Origin: Austwickia sp.
Lineage (GTDB): Bacteria > Actinomycetota > Actinomycetes > Actinomycetales > Dermatophilaceae
Length of the DNA stretch: 64,000 nucleotides
NCBI GenBank assembly: GCA_016711265.1
Contig: JADJTI010000006.1
Coordinates: 620,001-684,000 of the forward strand
Direction of reading: 5' to 3'
Below are positions 42,552-51,173 of this stretch, piece by piece. The position numbers and the translations under genes are program-made. Within the stretch, counting starts at the first letter, position 1. Every line of letters begins with the position of its first letter. Below the pieces are notes generated by a model. That model ran no database searches and had not been told where the DNA came from. It saw nothing but the letters and a program-made list of their open reading frames with translations.

Positions 42552-43988
42552 GTGGGAGTCCGGACGTTCAACCTGCCCGACCCCGGCGAGGGGCTCGTCG
42601 AGGCCGAGATCGTCGGGTGGCGGGTGGCTGTGGGTGACACCGTGGCCGTCAACGACATCGTGGTGGAGATCGAAACAGCGAAGTCGCTGGTCGAACTGCC
42701 CATCCCGTGGGCCGGGACGGTGGCCGAATTACTGGTGCCCGAAGGGGTGACCGTCGAGGTGGGCTCGCCCATCATCAGGATCGAGGTCGAGGGCACCGGC
42801 GACGCGCCGGCCCTTTCGGCGGCCACCTCAGCGTCGCAGGCCCCGGCACCGAGCGCAGCCGCGCCGCCGGCACGGGAGCCGAATCTGGTCGGCTACGGGG
42901 CGATCGAGGGTTCCTCGCGGCGCCGGGCACGCAAGGTGAGCGGCCGGCCGGCACCTGCCGCTGCCGTGCCGCCAGTGCCGGCTGCCGTGCCCGCAGAGGT
43001 GCCCGCAAAGGTGCGCGCTGAGGCATCCGCAAAGCTGCCCGCCGACGTACCGGCGGCGCCCAGACCGTTGGCCAAGCCACCGGTTCGCAAGTACGCCAAG
43101 GACCGCGGTGTGGACCTCGCCCAGGTCTCGGCGAGCGCGCCTTCCGGCGTGATCAGCCGCGCCGACGTGGACGCCCACCTGGCCGGTCAGGGCGGCTCGT
43201 CGCCGTCTTCCGCGCTCGCGGCGGGCGCGTCGTCGTACCGCGGCCTGTCCGAGGACGGGCAGCGTGAGGTGCGCATACCGATCAAGGGCGTCCGCAAGGT
43301 CACCGCCGAAGCCATGGTCGCCTCGGCGTTCACCGCCCCCCACGTCACCGAGTTCGTGACCGTCGACGTGACGGCGACCAAGGAGCTCATGGCGCGGTTG
43401 GGTCAGGACCGGGAGTTCCAGGGGGCCCGGATCACCGAGCTACTGTTCGTCGCCAAGGCGCTGCTCATCGCCTGTCGGCGCAACCCCGGGGTGAACGCCT
43501 CGTGGGACGGTCCGGCCGGCGAGATCGTCCAGAAGCGCTACGTGAACCTCGGGATCGCTGCGGCCACACCGCGAGGGCTCATGGTGCCCAACATCAAGGA
43601 TGCCGACCGGATGTCGCTGCGCGAGCTCGCCGACGCCATCACGCACCTGGTGGTCACCGCGCGGGAGGGCCGGACACAGCCAGCAGAAATGGCCGGCGGG
43701 ACGATCACCATCACCAACGTGGGCGTCTTTGGCATCGACACCGGTACGCCGATCATCAACCCGGGCGAGTCGGCGATCCTCGCGATGGGCGCGGTCCGGC
43801 GCCAGCCGTGGGTGGTCGAGGTCCCCGACGGCATCGGCGGTGTGGTGGAACGGGTGGAGCCGCGCTGGGTCACCCAACTCGCGCTGAGCTTCGATCACCG
43901 GTTGATCGACGGCGACCTGGGTTCCCGCTTCCTCGCGGATATCGCGGCGGTGCTGCACGATCCGACGCGCGGCCTCATCTGGAGCTGA
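42552..43988 (+). CDS. 2-oxoacid dehydrogenase E2 (dihydrolipoamide acyltransferase), second cluster
   Basis: A 478-residue acyltransferase with one lipoyl domain (K44 in IETAKSLV), an Ala/Pro/Val-rich linker of about 60 residues with AEVPAKVRAEASAK repeats, a peripheral subunit-binding domain (PVRKYAKDRGVDL to GVISRADVDAHL), and a catalytic domain ending FDHRLIDGDLGSRFL. It starts at a GTG. Like the first cluster it lacks a linked E3 gene, so the two complexes may share one lipoamide dehydrogenase encoded elsewhere. It is convergent with the DUF4276 gene, 19 bases away. Confidence 0.93.
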   Translation: MGVRTFNLPDPGEGLVEAEIVGWRVAVGDTVAVNDIVVEIETAKSLVELPIPWAGTVAELLVPEGVTVEVGSPIIRIEVEGTGDAPALSAATSASQAPAPSAAAPPAREPNLVGYGAIEGSSRRRARKVSGRPAPAAAVPPVPAAVPAEVPAKVRAEASAKLPADVPAAPRPLAKPPVRKYAKDRGVDLAQVSASAPSGVISRADVDAHLAGQGGSSPSSALAAGASSYRGLSEDGQREVRIPIKGVRKVTAEAMVASAFTAPHVTEFVTVDVTATKELMARLGQDREFQGARITELLFVAKALLIACRRNPGVNASWDGPAGEIVQKRYVNLGIAAATPRGLMVPNIKDADRMSLRELADAITHLVVTAREGRTQPAEMAGGTITITNVGVFGIDTGTPIINPGESAILAMGAVRRQPWVVEVPDGIGGVVERVEPRWVTQLALSFDHRLIDGDLGSRFLADIAAVLHDPTRGLIWS

Positions 43989-44007
43989 GGCCCCCGCGCC
44001 GGTGTGG

Positions 44008-44592
44008 TCAGGTCCCGTGCCCTTCGTCGCCGGCCCACTGCCACAGCGTGTGGCACAGGCCGGCGAACGACGGCGACCGCCGACGTGCGACGGTGAGGTC
44101 CATGAGCTGGCTGAATGCCGGCTGGTGGATGGTCTCCCGATAGGGCTCAGTCATCCGGTCCCGCAACTGCTCTTTCGCCCCTCGGCGCAACTCGGGGTCC
44201 TCTTCGTACGCCGCGTCGTCGCAGACAGCCCGGTGGCTGGCGAGGGACTCCAGGGCTGACAGGAACCACGCCTCGTACTCCCGAACAGCAACACAGACAG
44301 CGACGGGGTGGCCGTCCGCCGCAACGTCCAGCGCTCCTCCCGCAGCGACCCCGGCATCGCAATCGTCAGCGTCAAAGACGATGAGGACCAGCCCGTCCTC
44401 GCCCACCCGCGCGCGGTGCAGAGACACCGCCCGGCGCAGCTCCGACAGCATTCGGCTGCGTTGGATGCGGTGGGGCTTGGTGACGGTGGCAGTGTGACCT
44501 CGCTCCGCGAGGATTCGGCGGACCAGTAGGGGAAGAGCCTGGACCTCCCCGTGACCCTCTACGACCAATGCCACCTGGCGCCGGTGGCTCAC
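44008..44592 (-). CDS. DUF4276 TOPRIM-like protein, partner of the AAA ATPase
   Basis: A 194-residue protein whose N-terminus ALVVEGHGEVQALPLLVRRI and the later LIVFDADDCDAG match DUF4276 and the TOPRIM pattern: glutamates at 12 and 16 and an acidic cluster D74, D76, D77 and D79 for metal binding. TOPRIM domains of OLD-type nucleases and of several ATPase-linked defence systems have the same layout. A later conserved-looking block is VREYEAWFLSALESL. The GTG at 44592 overlaps the ATPase stop as GTGA, so the two are made together. The likely role is a metal-dependent nuclease or effector controlled by the ATPase; this is inference. Confidence 0.82.
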   Translation of the reverse strand: MSHRRQVALVVEGHGEVQALPLLVRRILAERGHTATVTKPHRIQRSRMLSELRRAVSLHRARVGEDGLVLIVFDADDCDAGVAAGGALDVAADGHPVAVCVAVREYEAWFLSALESLASHRAVCDDAAYEEDPELRRGAKEQLRDRMTEPYRETIHQPAFSQLMDLTVARRRSPSFAGLCHTLWQWAGDEGHGT

Positions 44593-45773
44593 CGGAACTC
44601 CAGCATGGGTTGTTCGTGAAGATCCGGCTGAAGCTGGTCGACCCGTAGGAGTTCGCCTGCTGTATACAGCCGGTCGCGGAGCGCGCTGCGGCTGGCACGG
44701 TCCAGGGAGGCAACGGTGGTTGTGCCCTGATCTGCCCGGACGGCCAGCAACTCCTCGGGCTTGATCGATGGCGAATCCAGGAGGTCGGGGCTGTGACTCG
44801 TCGCCACCACCTGGCGGTTTTCGCTCGCGCCCCGCAAAGCCTCCAACAGCAGGCCTGCGGCGGCGGGGTGCAGAGCCGATTCCGGTTCTTCGATACCGAC
44901 CGGGCTTGGGAGCCTCTGGTCCGTCGCGAACAGCGCCATCAGAACCCCGAGCGCGCGCAGTGTTCCGTCCGACATCGACGAGGCGTGGAAGGTCCACGGG
45001 CTTGGCGATCCCGCGACCGACTGCTTGAACTCGATCGTCTCCCAGTTCCCGATGGCGACCCGTGACACGGACTCGACGCCAGGAACGATCTCTCGCAAGT
45101 AGTCAGTGACGGTAGCCCCGGTGGCCGGCGCCGTGCGTCGCAGGTGCTCGAGGACGCTGGCGATGTTGGAGCCGTCCCTGGCCAGGAGATCTCCCTGGCT
45201 GGGTTGTTGTGGACGCCGCATGGCGTCGGGATTGAGGTTGTACACATTGATGCCCGTCAGGCCGTCGTACAACGGCCGGAAGGGTTCCAGATTCGACAAG
45301 GCGACAAGGTAGAGGCGGTCGGGGCTGACACGTGGGAGGACGTCGTAGGAACTGCCCGCCACTGTTCCGTCGCGGACTTCGACGAATGCGTCGTCTGAGC
45401 CGAACTCGTGCGGCGAGACACGGCACGATTCGTGCGAGACGCGGTAGTCCCCCCCGGCAAGAGCGGCGATCGTGAAACCGTACGCACCCGAAAAGCCGGG
45501 GGCCTCGAACTCCATCCGGACACCCACGTGGTTCGGGTGACCGGTAGATCGCCGGCGTACTTCGGTGACGCCGCCACGTTCGCGCAAGGCGTTGTCGAGG
45601 TTCTCGTTCAGCGACTGGGCGACGAATCGAAGACTGTCGATGAAGTTGGACTTCCCTGAGCCGTTCGGTCCGACCAGCAGCGTCATCGGTCCCAAAGCCA
45701 CGTCGCATGACCCGATGCTGCGGTAGTGACGCAACTGGATGCGGCGGATGAGGAATCCTCGCTGCGTCGTCAT
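44589..45773 (-). CDS. AAA family ATPase (RecF/OLD-like ABC-type), possible defence ATPase
   Basis: A 394-residue ATPase of the AAA_21 / SMC-RecF-like group. Walker A GPNGSGKSNF is at about 35-44. An ABC-signature-like SSMSDGTLRALGVLMAL comes before Walker B GIEEPESALHP (the two glutamates near 295-296), and the H-loop is in ATSHSPDLL. The N-terminal RIQLRHYRSIGSCDVALGPM is typical of this family. The middle third is a less conserved insert. The ATG at 45773 has TACAGT seven bases upstream, giving a probable leaderless mRNA. It overlaps the DUF4276 gene. The pair stands alone between metabolic and exporter genes. Confidence 0.85.
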   Translation of the reverse strand: MTTQRGFLIRRIQLRHYRSIGSCDVALGPMTLLVGPNGSGKSNFIDSLRFVAQSLNENLDNALRERGGVTEVRRRSTGHPNHVGVRMEFEAPGFSGAYGFTIAALAGGDYRVSHESCRVSPHEFGSDDAFVEVRDGTVAGSSYDVLPRVSPDRLYLVALSNLEPFRPLYDGLTGINVYNLNPDAMRRPQQPSQGDLLARDGSNIASVLEHLRRTAPATGATVTDYLREIVPGVESVSRVAIGNWETIEFKQSVAGSPSPWTFHASSMSDGTLRALGVLMALFATDQRLPSPVGIEEPESALHPAAAGLLLEALRGASENRQVVATSHSPDLLDSPSIKPEELLAVRADQGTTTVASLDRASRSALRDRLYTAGELLRVDQLQPDLHEQPMLEFR

Positions 45774-45926
45774 GCCACCGACTGTATCCGTCGAGCGATT
45801 GTCGTGTTCTGCGGAGAGGACGCGTCCGGACCAGCCGAGCTGGTGACCGTGAGCGGTCGTAGAGTGCGAGATTCGGCTCGACATTGAGCCGGACGTCGCA
45901 CCTTGGCCACGGCGGGGAGCGGTGCG

Positions 45927-47648
45927 TTACAGCGGTACGGTCGGTCCCGTGCCGGTCGCCCCGGCGGCGTCGTCGCGGCGCTGCTGGTACGCCGACGCGG
46001 TCCGCAGCTCCACGTGGGGCAACTGCAGGGTCCACAGAAACGCTAGTAGCGCGACGACCGACCCGAGCAGGAACACCAGGTCCATCGACTCGGCGAAGCC
46101 CACCAGGAACGGCTTGGCCAGGCGCGGGTCGATCAGGTTGAGGAACGAGGAGTCCTGCAGCGGGTCCATCCCCGGCCCCGCCCCAGTGCCCCCGCCGGCC
46201 TTCAGCGACGACAGGAACGCCGCGTTCGCCGCGGGATCCCCGCTGGGGCGGGCCAACGCTTCGCGGAACGCCGGATTCGTCGGGCCGTACGTCGTCATCG
46301 CCTCCGCGATCTTGCCCGGCAGCGAGGAGAACAGCACGGACAGGAAGACCGCCGTCCCGAGGGTGCCGCCGACCTGACGCATGAACGTCGCGGACGACGT
46401 CGCCACCCCGATGTCGCGCGGCGAAACGGCGTTCTGTACGGCGAGGGTGAGGGTCTGCATGTTGAGCCCCAGGCCGAAGCCGAAGGCCGTCATCAGGATC
46501 ATGATCAGGATCAACGACGTGTCGTAGTGGACGTAGTGGAAGAGGAACATGGCGACGGCCAGGAGTCCAAGGCCGATCATCGGCCAGTGCCGGTAGCGTC
46601 CCGTGGTCGCGATACGCCGCCCGGTCAGCAGCGACCCGCTCATGATCCCGAGGGTCATCGGCAGCATCATCAGGCCCGCCGCCATCGGTGAGGCGCCCTT
46701 GACGATCTGCAGGTACAGCGGGATCGAGACCATGCCGCCGAACATCGCCATGCCCAGCAGCACGCCGGAGACCGAGGAAACGCCGACGGTCTTGATGGCG
46801 AACAGGCGTAACGGCAGGATCGCCTCCTCACCCATGGCGCGTTCGATGGACAGGAACGCAACCAGTCCTGCCAGGCCGATCCCCATGTAGGTCAGCGCCG
46901 TGACCGAGGTCCAGCCCCACTCGCGGCCGTTCTCAGCGAGCAGCAGCAGCGGGATGACGGCGACCGATAGTGCGGCGGCGCCCCACCAGTCGATGCGGTG
47001 GTCGAGCCGCTGATGCTGCAGGTGGAGGGTGCGCGCGACGACGATCAGGGCGGCGATCCCGATCGGCACGTTGATCAGGAACACCCAACGCCAGCCGCTG
47101 ATGCCCAGGATCGTGTCGGCCTGCGCGAAGAAGCCGCCCACCACGGGGCCGAGCACGCTGGAGGTGCCGAATACGGCCATGAAGTAGCCCTGGTACCGCG
47201 AGCGTTCCCGGGCCGGGACGATGTCGCCGATGATGGCCAGGGCCAGCGAAAACAGCCCACCGGCGCCGAGGCCTTGCACGGCACGGAACGCCGCGAGCAT
47301 CGGCATGGACGCCGCCAATGTGCACAGCATCGAACCGAGGATGAAGACCCCGATGGCGAAGCTGAAGAGCGGCTTGCGGCCGTAGATGTCGGAGATCTTT
47401 CCGTAAAGCGGGGTCACGATCGTGCTGGTGACCAGGTACGCCGTTGTCGCCCAGGCCTGACCCTGCAGGTTGTTGAGGTCGTCGGCGATCACCCGCATGG
47501 CACTCGCCACGATGGTCTGGTCGAGGGCGGCCAGGAACATCCCCAGCATGAGACCGGTCAGGATGGTGACGATTTGAGCGTGGGTGAGCGGCTCGTCGAG
47601 GTTCGGGGTCGCGGAGGTGCCCTGGTCGGCGGGTACGCCATGCGTCAT
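45927..47648 (-). CDS. DHA2-family multidrug MFS exporter (14 transmembrane segments)
   Basis: A 573-residue EmrB/QacA-type exporter. Helix 1 reads TGLMLGMFLAALDQTIVASA, with the family aspartate. The motif A block is LYGKISDIYGRKPLF and a motif C-like GTSSVLGPVVGGFFAQ follows. There are fourteen hydrophobic segments and a long loop near residues 455-500. The ATG at 47648 overlaps the MarR stop as ATGA, so the two form a coupled operon with the regulator first. Proton-driven drug efflux repressed by the MarR protein is the expected arrangement. Confidence 0.93.
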   Translation of the reverse strand: MTHGVPADQGTSATPNLDEPLTHAQIVTILTGLMLGMFLAALDQTIVASAMRVIADDLNNLQGQAWATTAYLVTSTIVTPLYGKISDIYGRKPLFSFAIGVFILGSMLCTLAASMPMLAAFRAVQGLGAGGLFSLALAIIGDIVPARERSRYQGYFMAVFGTSSVLGPVVGGFFAQADTILGISGWRWVFLINVPIGIAALIVVARTLHLQHQRLDHRIDWWGAAALSVAVIPLLLLAENGREWGWTSVTALTYMGIGLAGLVAFLSIERAMGEEAILPLRLFAIKTVGVSSVSGVLLGMAMFGGMVSIPLYLQIVKGASPMAAGLMMLPMTLGIMSGSLLTGRRIATTGRYRHWPMIGLGLLAVAMFLFHYVHYDTSLILIMILMTAFGFGLGLNMQTLTLAVQNAVSPRDIGVATSSATFMRQVGGTLGTAVFLSVLFSSLPGKIAEAMTTYGPTNPAFREALARPSGDPAANAAFLSSLKAGGGTGAGPGMDPLQDSSFLNLIDPRLAKPFLVGFAESMDLVFLLGSVVALLAFLWTLQLPHVELRTASAYQQRRDDAAGATGTGPTVPL

Positions 47649-48139
47649 GCGGGGTCCTTGAGATCGGATTGCGGCCCGGAAGCCTGGGGGAGCGACGTGT
47701 CGGCCATCCGGCGTTCGAGGTCGTCGGCGAAACGCTCCAGGAGTGCCGTGAAGGTGGCCGCATCATGGGCCGACCAGCCCTGAAGCACCTCCGCCATGAA
47801 CGTCGCTCGCTGGTGCATGGTCGCCTCCAGCTGGCGGCGACCGTGGTCGGTGAGGCTGATCAGGGCCACCCGCCGGTCCGTGGGGTCGTGGTCCTTGGCG
47901 ACCAGGCCGTGGGCGACGAGCGAGCGGATACCCCGGCTGGCCACCGAGACGTCACAGAACGTCGCTTCGGCCAGATCCGACACCCTGTGCGGCCCACTCA
48001 CCAGCCGGAACATCATCGCCTGCGAGGACAGGTCGGTGGATTCCACCTTCGGGGCAATCCGCAACAGCGTCTTGGCCGCTCGCAGGGAGCGCACGAAGGC
48101 CTTAGTCAGTGCGCCTGCTTGTCCGGTGGTGAGGGCCAC
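47645..48139 (-). CDS. MarR-family transcriptional regulator
   Basis: A 164-residue winged helix protein. The DNA-binding part reads VSDLAEATFCDVSVASRGI, with the wing KDHDPTDRRVALISLTDHGR, the MarR signature. The GTG at 48139 is chosen because the protein-like sequence begins there; the open frame upstream looks random. A palindrome TTGTT-GCA-AACAA with a TATAGT hexamer lies just upstream, fitting autoregulation. It is the first gene of a two-gene operon with the exporter. Confidence 0.9.
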   Translation of the reverse strand: MALTTGQAGALTKAFVRSLRAAKTLLRIAPKVESTDLSSQAMMFRLVSGPHRVSDLAEATFCDVSVASRGIRSLVAHGLVAKDHDPTDRRVALISLTDHGRRQLEATMHQRATFMAEVLQGWSAHDAATFTALLERFADDLERRMADTSLPQASGPQSDLKDPA

Positions 48140-48162
48140 ACGGATACGATACGACCAGAAGA

Positions 48163-48186
48163 TTGCTTGTTGCAAACAACTATATG
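48163..48186 (-). promoter_or_regulatory. MarR promoter and operator
   Basis: On the minus strand TATAGT (48186-48181) is followed directly by the perfect inverted repeat TTGTT-TGC-AACAA (48179-48167). A repressor bound there would cover the transcription start. Confidence 0.55.
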
Positions 48187-48227
48187 GGTGGGGCCAATGG
48201 TCGGCGGGCCGAAATGACCGCCCGCTG

Positions 48228-49091
48228 TCAGGGCGTGATGGCCAGAGCCTCCAGGACCTTGCGGGCGACCTCGTCGTCGCCGAAGGCTGAATAGTGCAAC
48301 TCATCAACGCTCTGACGGCCGGCGGCCCGGCGCATGAACGGCTCGGTGGCCATCTTGATGTTGGTGGTCTTGCCGATGGCCGGAATGGGCCCGGTCTCGT
48401 CCGTCCCGCCGCTGTACATCTCGCGCCCGATCGGGCGGCCGTCCTCGCCGACGTCGACCCGGATGCCCGCCCTGACCTGCACGGGTCCCGTCAGGTCCAG
48501 CATGACGACCTTGCCCGGCTCGATCTTGGCGCGGCGCACCACGATCTGCGGCAAGGACTTGATCACCCAGTCCACCGACACCGCGGCCGCCGGTGAGTCC
48601 AGGTTCCCGATCCGACCCAGGGCGGTGCGGATGTCCTGCTCATGGCACCAGGTGTCGAAGATCCTCAACCGGAGGGCTTGGGCAAGCGGCTTGGGGCCCA
48701 ACAGGGTGTCGACCACGGAGTCCTCGGTCAGCTCCGGGTCCCGCAGCCGGCCCATGCGTTCGGCGAGCACCCGCTGGAGTTCTTCCACGACCTCACGCCC
48801 AGGGCGCTTGCGCCGAAGTTCGACACCCTTCTCCAGGGTGGCCCCCAGTTCGCTGCGCACGTGGTCATAGGGGGGAACCTCGATGTCCCGGTCGGGACGC
48901 CCGAGCATGGCCAGTTCGATGCTGGTGACGTGGGACACCTGGTCCTTGACGGTCCACCCCGGGCACTGGGTTGGCTTCTCGAAATCGCTCTCTGCCAGCG
49001 TGAACGTAAGGTCCACCACCGCCTGCGCGGTGTGGCCGAAGGCCTCCACGAGTCCCTGCAGATCTTCGGGTGCGCTCGGATGCATGGGCAT
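48228..49091 (-). CDS. Maleylpyruvate isomerase / mycothiol-dependent DinB-fold family protein
   Basis: A 287-residue protein of the actinobacterial four-helix DinB-like family. The signature TQCPGWTVKDQVSHVTSIEL carries the first metal histidine, and the block RIFDTWCHEQDIRTALG carries the second histidine pair region. A C-terminal SCP2-like part (VMLDLTGPVQVRAGIRVDV) follows. Family members are metal-dependent enzymes that use mycothiol; the substrate here is not known. The ATG at 49091 has TAGGGT six bases upstream, so the mRNA is likely leaderless. It is divergent from the copper protein gene with only 27 bases between starts. Confidence 0.87.
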   Translation of the reverse strand: MPMHPSAPEDLQGLVEAFGHTAQAVVDLTFTLAESDFEKPTQCPGWTVKDQVSHVTSIELAMLGRPDRDIEVPPYDHVRSELGATLEKGVELRRKRPGREVVEELQRVLAERMGRLRDPELTEDSVVDTLLGPKPLAQALRLRIFDTWCHEQDIRTALGRIGNLDSPAAAVSVDWVIKSLPQIVVRRAKIEPGKVVMLDLTGPVQVRAGIRVDVGEDGRPIGREMYSGGTDETGPIPAIGKTTNIKMATEPFMRRAAGRQSVDELHYSAFGDDEVARKVLEALAITP

Positions 49092-49118
49092 GCCACCACC
49101 CTATCTAGGCTGGGTTTC
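49092..49118. promoter_or_regulatory. 27-bp divergent leaderless promoter pair
   Basis: Leftward -10 TAGGGT (49103-49098) is six bases from the ATG at 49091. Rightward -10 TAGGCT (49106-49111) is seven bases from the ATG at 49119. The two hexamers are back to back with two bases between. Each promoter's upstream region therefore lies within the opposite gene. Confidence 0.6.
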
Positions 49119-51146
49119 ATGGCCACCTCGAAGACTGCTGGCTCTTGGCTGCACCCGATGACGATCGCGGTGATGGTGCTGTCCGCGCTGGCGGCGATGG
49201 TGGTGACCGGGCTGGTCGGGGGCATTTTCACCCAGCAGCTGGCCGAGTTCTCCGACGGGGGTGCCCTGGCTCGGGTAGGGCTGCCGGTGGCCCGCACCAT
49301 CCACAACGTCTTCGCCACGGTGACCGTGGGCCTCCTGCTGGTGGCCGGGACGATGGTGCCTGAGACCACCTCGACCAACCGCCGCGAATCGGCAAAGCGG
49401 CTGGCCACCCTCACGGGAGCCGTCTGGGTGCTGGCGAGTCTGGCCACGCTGCTGCTGTGGATCTCCAATACCTCCGGGGTCAGCGCGACCTCCTCGTCGT
49501 TCCTGGGCACGGTGACCAGCGTCGTCTGGTCCATCGACGGCTTCCGCGCGATGCTCTTCAGCCTGCTGATCGCCACCGTCGCCGTGGTCGGCTCGGCCAT
49601 CGTCGCGACGAAGACGGGGATCACGTGGATGGCGGCCCTGTCCGTGATCGCGCTGATGCCGCTGGCATTGAACGGCCATGCCGCCGGAGCGGCCGCGCAC
49701 GACACCGCGGTGAACTCCCTCGCCGTCCATCTGGCCGCGGCGGTCCTGTGGGCCGGCGGATTGGCGGCCCTGGTAATCCTGCGTCCGCAGCTGGATGCCC
49801 CCGCGCTGGCGACCTCGGTGCGCCGATTCTCGCTGTTGGCGACCTGGTGCATCGCGCTCGCCGCCTACTCGGGTGCCCTCAACGCCTCGGTGCGCTTGGG
49901 CAACATCTCGGCCATCGGGTCGACGTACGGCCTGGTCGTCGTCGCGAAGGTGGCTGCCCTCGGGGCGCTCGGATTCGCCGGCTGGCGGATGCGGTCGGCG
50001 ATCCTCCCGCGGCTGGGCCAGACCGAGACCGCCCGTGCGGCCTTCACCCAGTTCGCGGTGGTGGAAACGACGCTGATGGCGGCGGCGATGGGGATCGGGG
50101 TGGGGCTGTCCCGGACACCGCCCCCGGCCGGGGAGGACGCCTCGGCCGATATCGCCACGGCGCTGACCGGGTATCCCTTGCCGGCGGGACCGTTGGACGG
50201 TATGGCGTGGTTCACCGCGTTTCGGCCGGACTGGCTGTTCCTGACCGGTGCGCTGGTGGCGATCGGCCTCTACCTGGCCGGGGTACGGCGGCTGCAGCGC
50301 CGCGGAGACTCCTGGCAGTGGACGCGCACGTTGCCCTGGGTGGCGGGTTGGCTCATCTTCATCTGGGTGACCTGCGGGGCGCCGGGCATCTACGGGCGAC
50401 TGCAGTTCTCGGTGCACATGCTCCAGCACATGACCCTGACGATGGCGGTCCCGTTCTGCCTGGTCCTGGGGGCCCCGCTGACGCTGGCGTCACGCTGCCT
50501 GCCCGCCCGCCGGGACAAGACCCTGGGCCTGCGCGAGTTGTTGCTGCACACGGCCCACTCGCGCTACCTGAACTTCTGGGCGAACCCCATCATCGCTTCG
50601 GTGAACTTCTTCGGCAGCCTGATCGTCTTCTACTTCACCGACCTGTTCGAGCTGGCCCTGCGCACCCACACCGGGCACATCGCGATGGTCGTCCACTTCA
50701 TGCTCGCCGGGTACATGTTCTGCTGGATTCTCGTCGGCCAGGACCCCGGCCCCAAGCGCTGGGCCCCTTCGCTGCGGCTGGTCCTGCTGTTCGCCACCAT
50801 GTCCTTCCACGCGTTCTTCGGGGTGGCCCTGATCAGCGGTACGGCGGTGCTCGCGGAGTCCTACTTCCGCCAGTTGGCCGTTCCGTGGGTGCCGGACCTG
50901 TTGGCCGATCAGGTCGACGGCGGCGCGATCACCTGGGGCATCGGGGAGCTGCCGATGCTGATCCTGGCGCTGATGGTGGGGGTCGTGTGGATGCGGGCCG
51001 ACGAGCATGACGCCAAACGGCTGGACAGGCAGGCCGAACGCGACCACGACGCCGCGCTGGAGGCCTACAACGCCGAACTCGCCGCGCGGGCCGCACGGTT
51101 GGGCGAGTCCAGGCCGAGCGTGCGGCCGAGTTCGCGCGAGAACTGA
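49119..51146 (+). CDS. CopD-CtaG fusion: copper-handling membrane protein
   Basis: A 675-residue membrane protein in two parts. Residues about 1-330 resemble CopD (copper resistance D), with the block NGHAAGAAAHDTAVNSLAVH and about eight helices. Residues about 360-620 are a CtaG_Caa3-like cytochrome c oxidase assembly domain: FSVHMLQHMTLTMAVPF, HTGHIAMVVHFMLAGYMFCW, WAPSLRLVLLFATMSFHAFFG. Histidines and methionines in these helices are the likely copper ligands. It probably moves copper for oxidase assembly or export. The ATG at 49119 has TAGGCT seven bases upstream and no RBS. The C-terminal tail is charged and helical. Confidence 0.9.
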   Translation: MATSKTAGSWLHPMTIAVMVLSALAAMVVTGLVGGIFTQQLAEFSDGGALARVGLPVARTIHNVFATVTVGLLLVAGTMVPETTSTNRRESAKRLATLTGAVWVLASLATLLLWISNTSGVSATSSSFLGTVTSVVWSIDGFRAMLFSLLIATVAVVGSAIVATKTGITWMAALSVIALMPLALNGHAAGAAAHDTAVNSLAVHLAAAVLWAGGLAALVILRPQLDAPALATSVRRFSLLATWCIALAAYSGALNASVRLGNISAIGSTYGLVVVAKVAALGALGFAGWRMRSAILPRLGQTETARAAFTQFAVVETTLMAAAMGIGVGLSRTPPPAGEDASADIATALTGYPLPAGPLDGMAWFTAFRPDWLFLTGALVAIGLYLAGVRRLQRRGDSWQWTRTLPWVAGWLIFIWVTCGAPGIYGRLQFSVHMLQHMTLTMAVPFCLVLGAPLTLASRCLPARRDKTLGLRELLLHTAHSRYLNFWANPIIASVNFFGSLIVFYFTDLFELALRTHTGHIAMVVHFMLAGYMFCWILVGQDPGPKRWAPSLRLVLLFATMSFHAFFGVALISGTAVLAESYFRQLAVPWVPDLLADQVDGGAITWGIGELPMLILALMVGVVWMRADEHDAKRLDRQAERDHDAALEAYNAELAARAARLGESRPSVRPSSREN

Positions 51147-51173
51147 ACCGCAGTGGGCGTCGTACCGGGTCTG

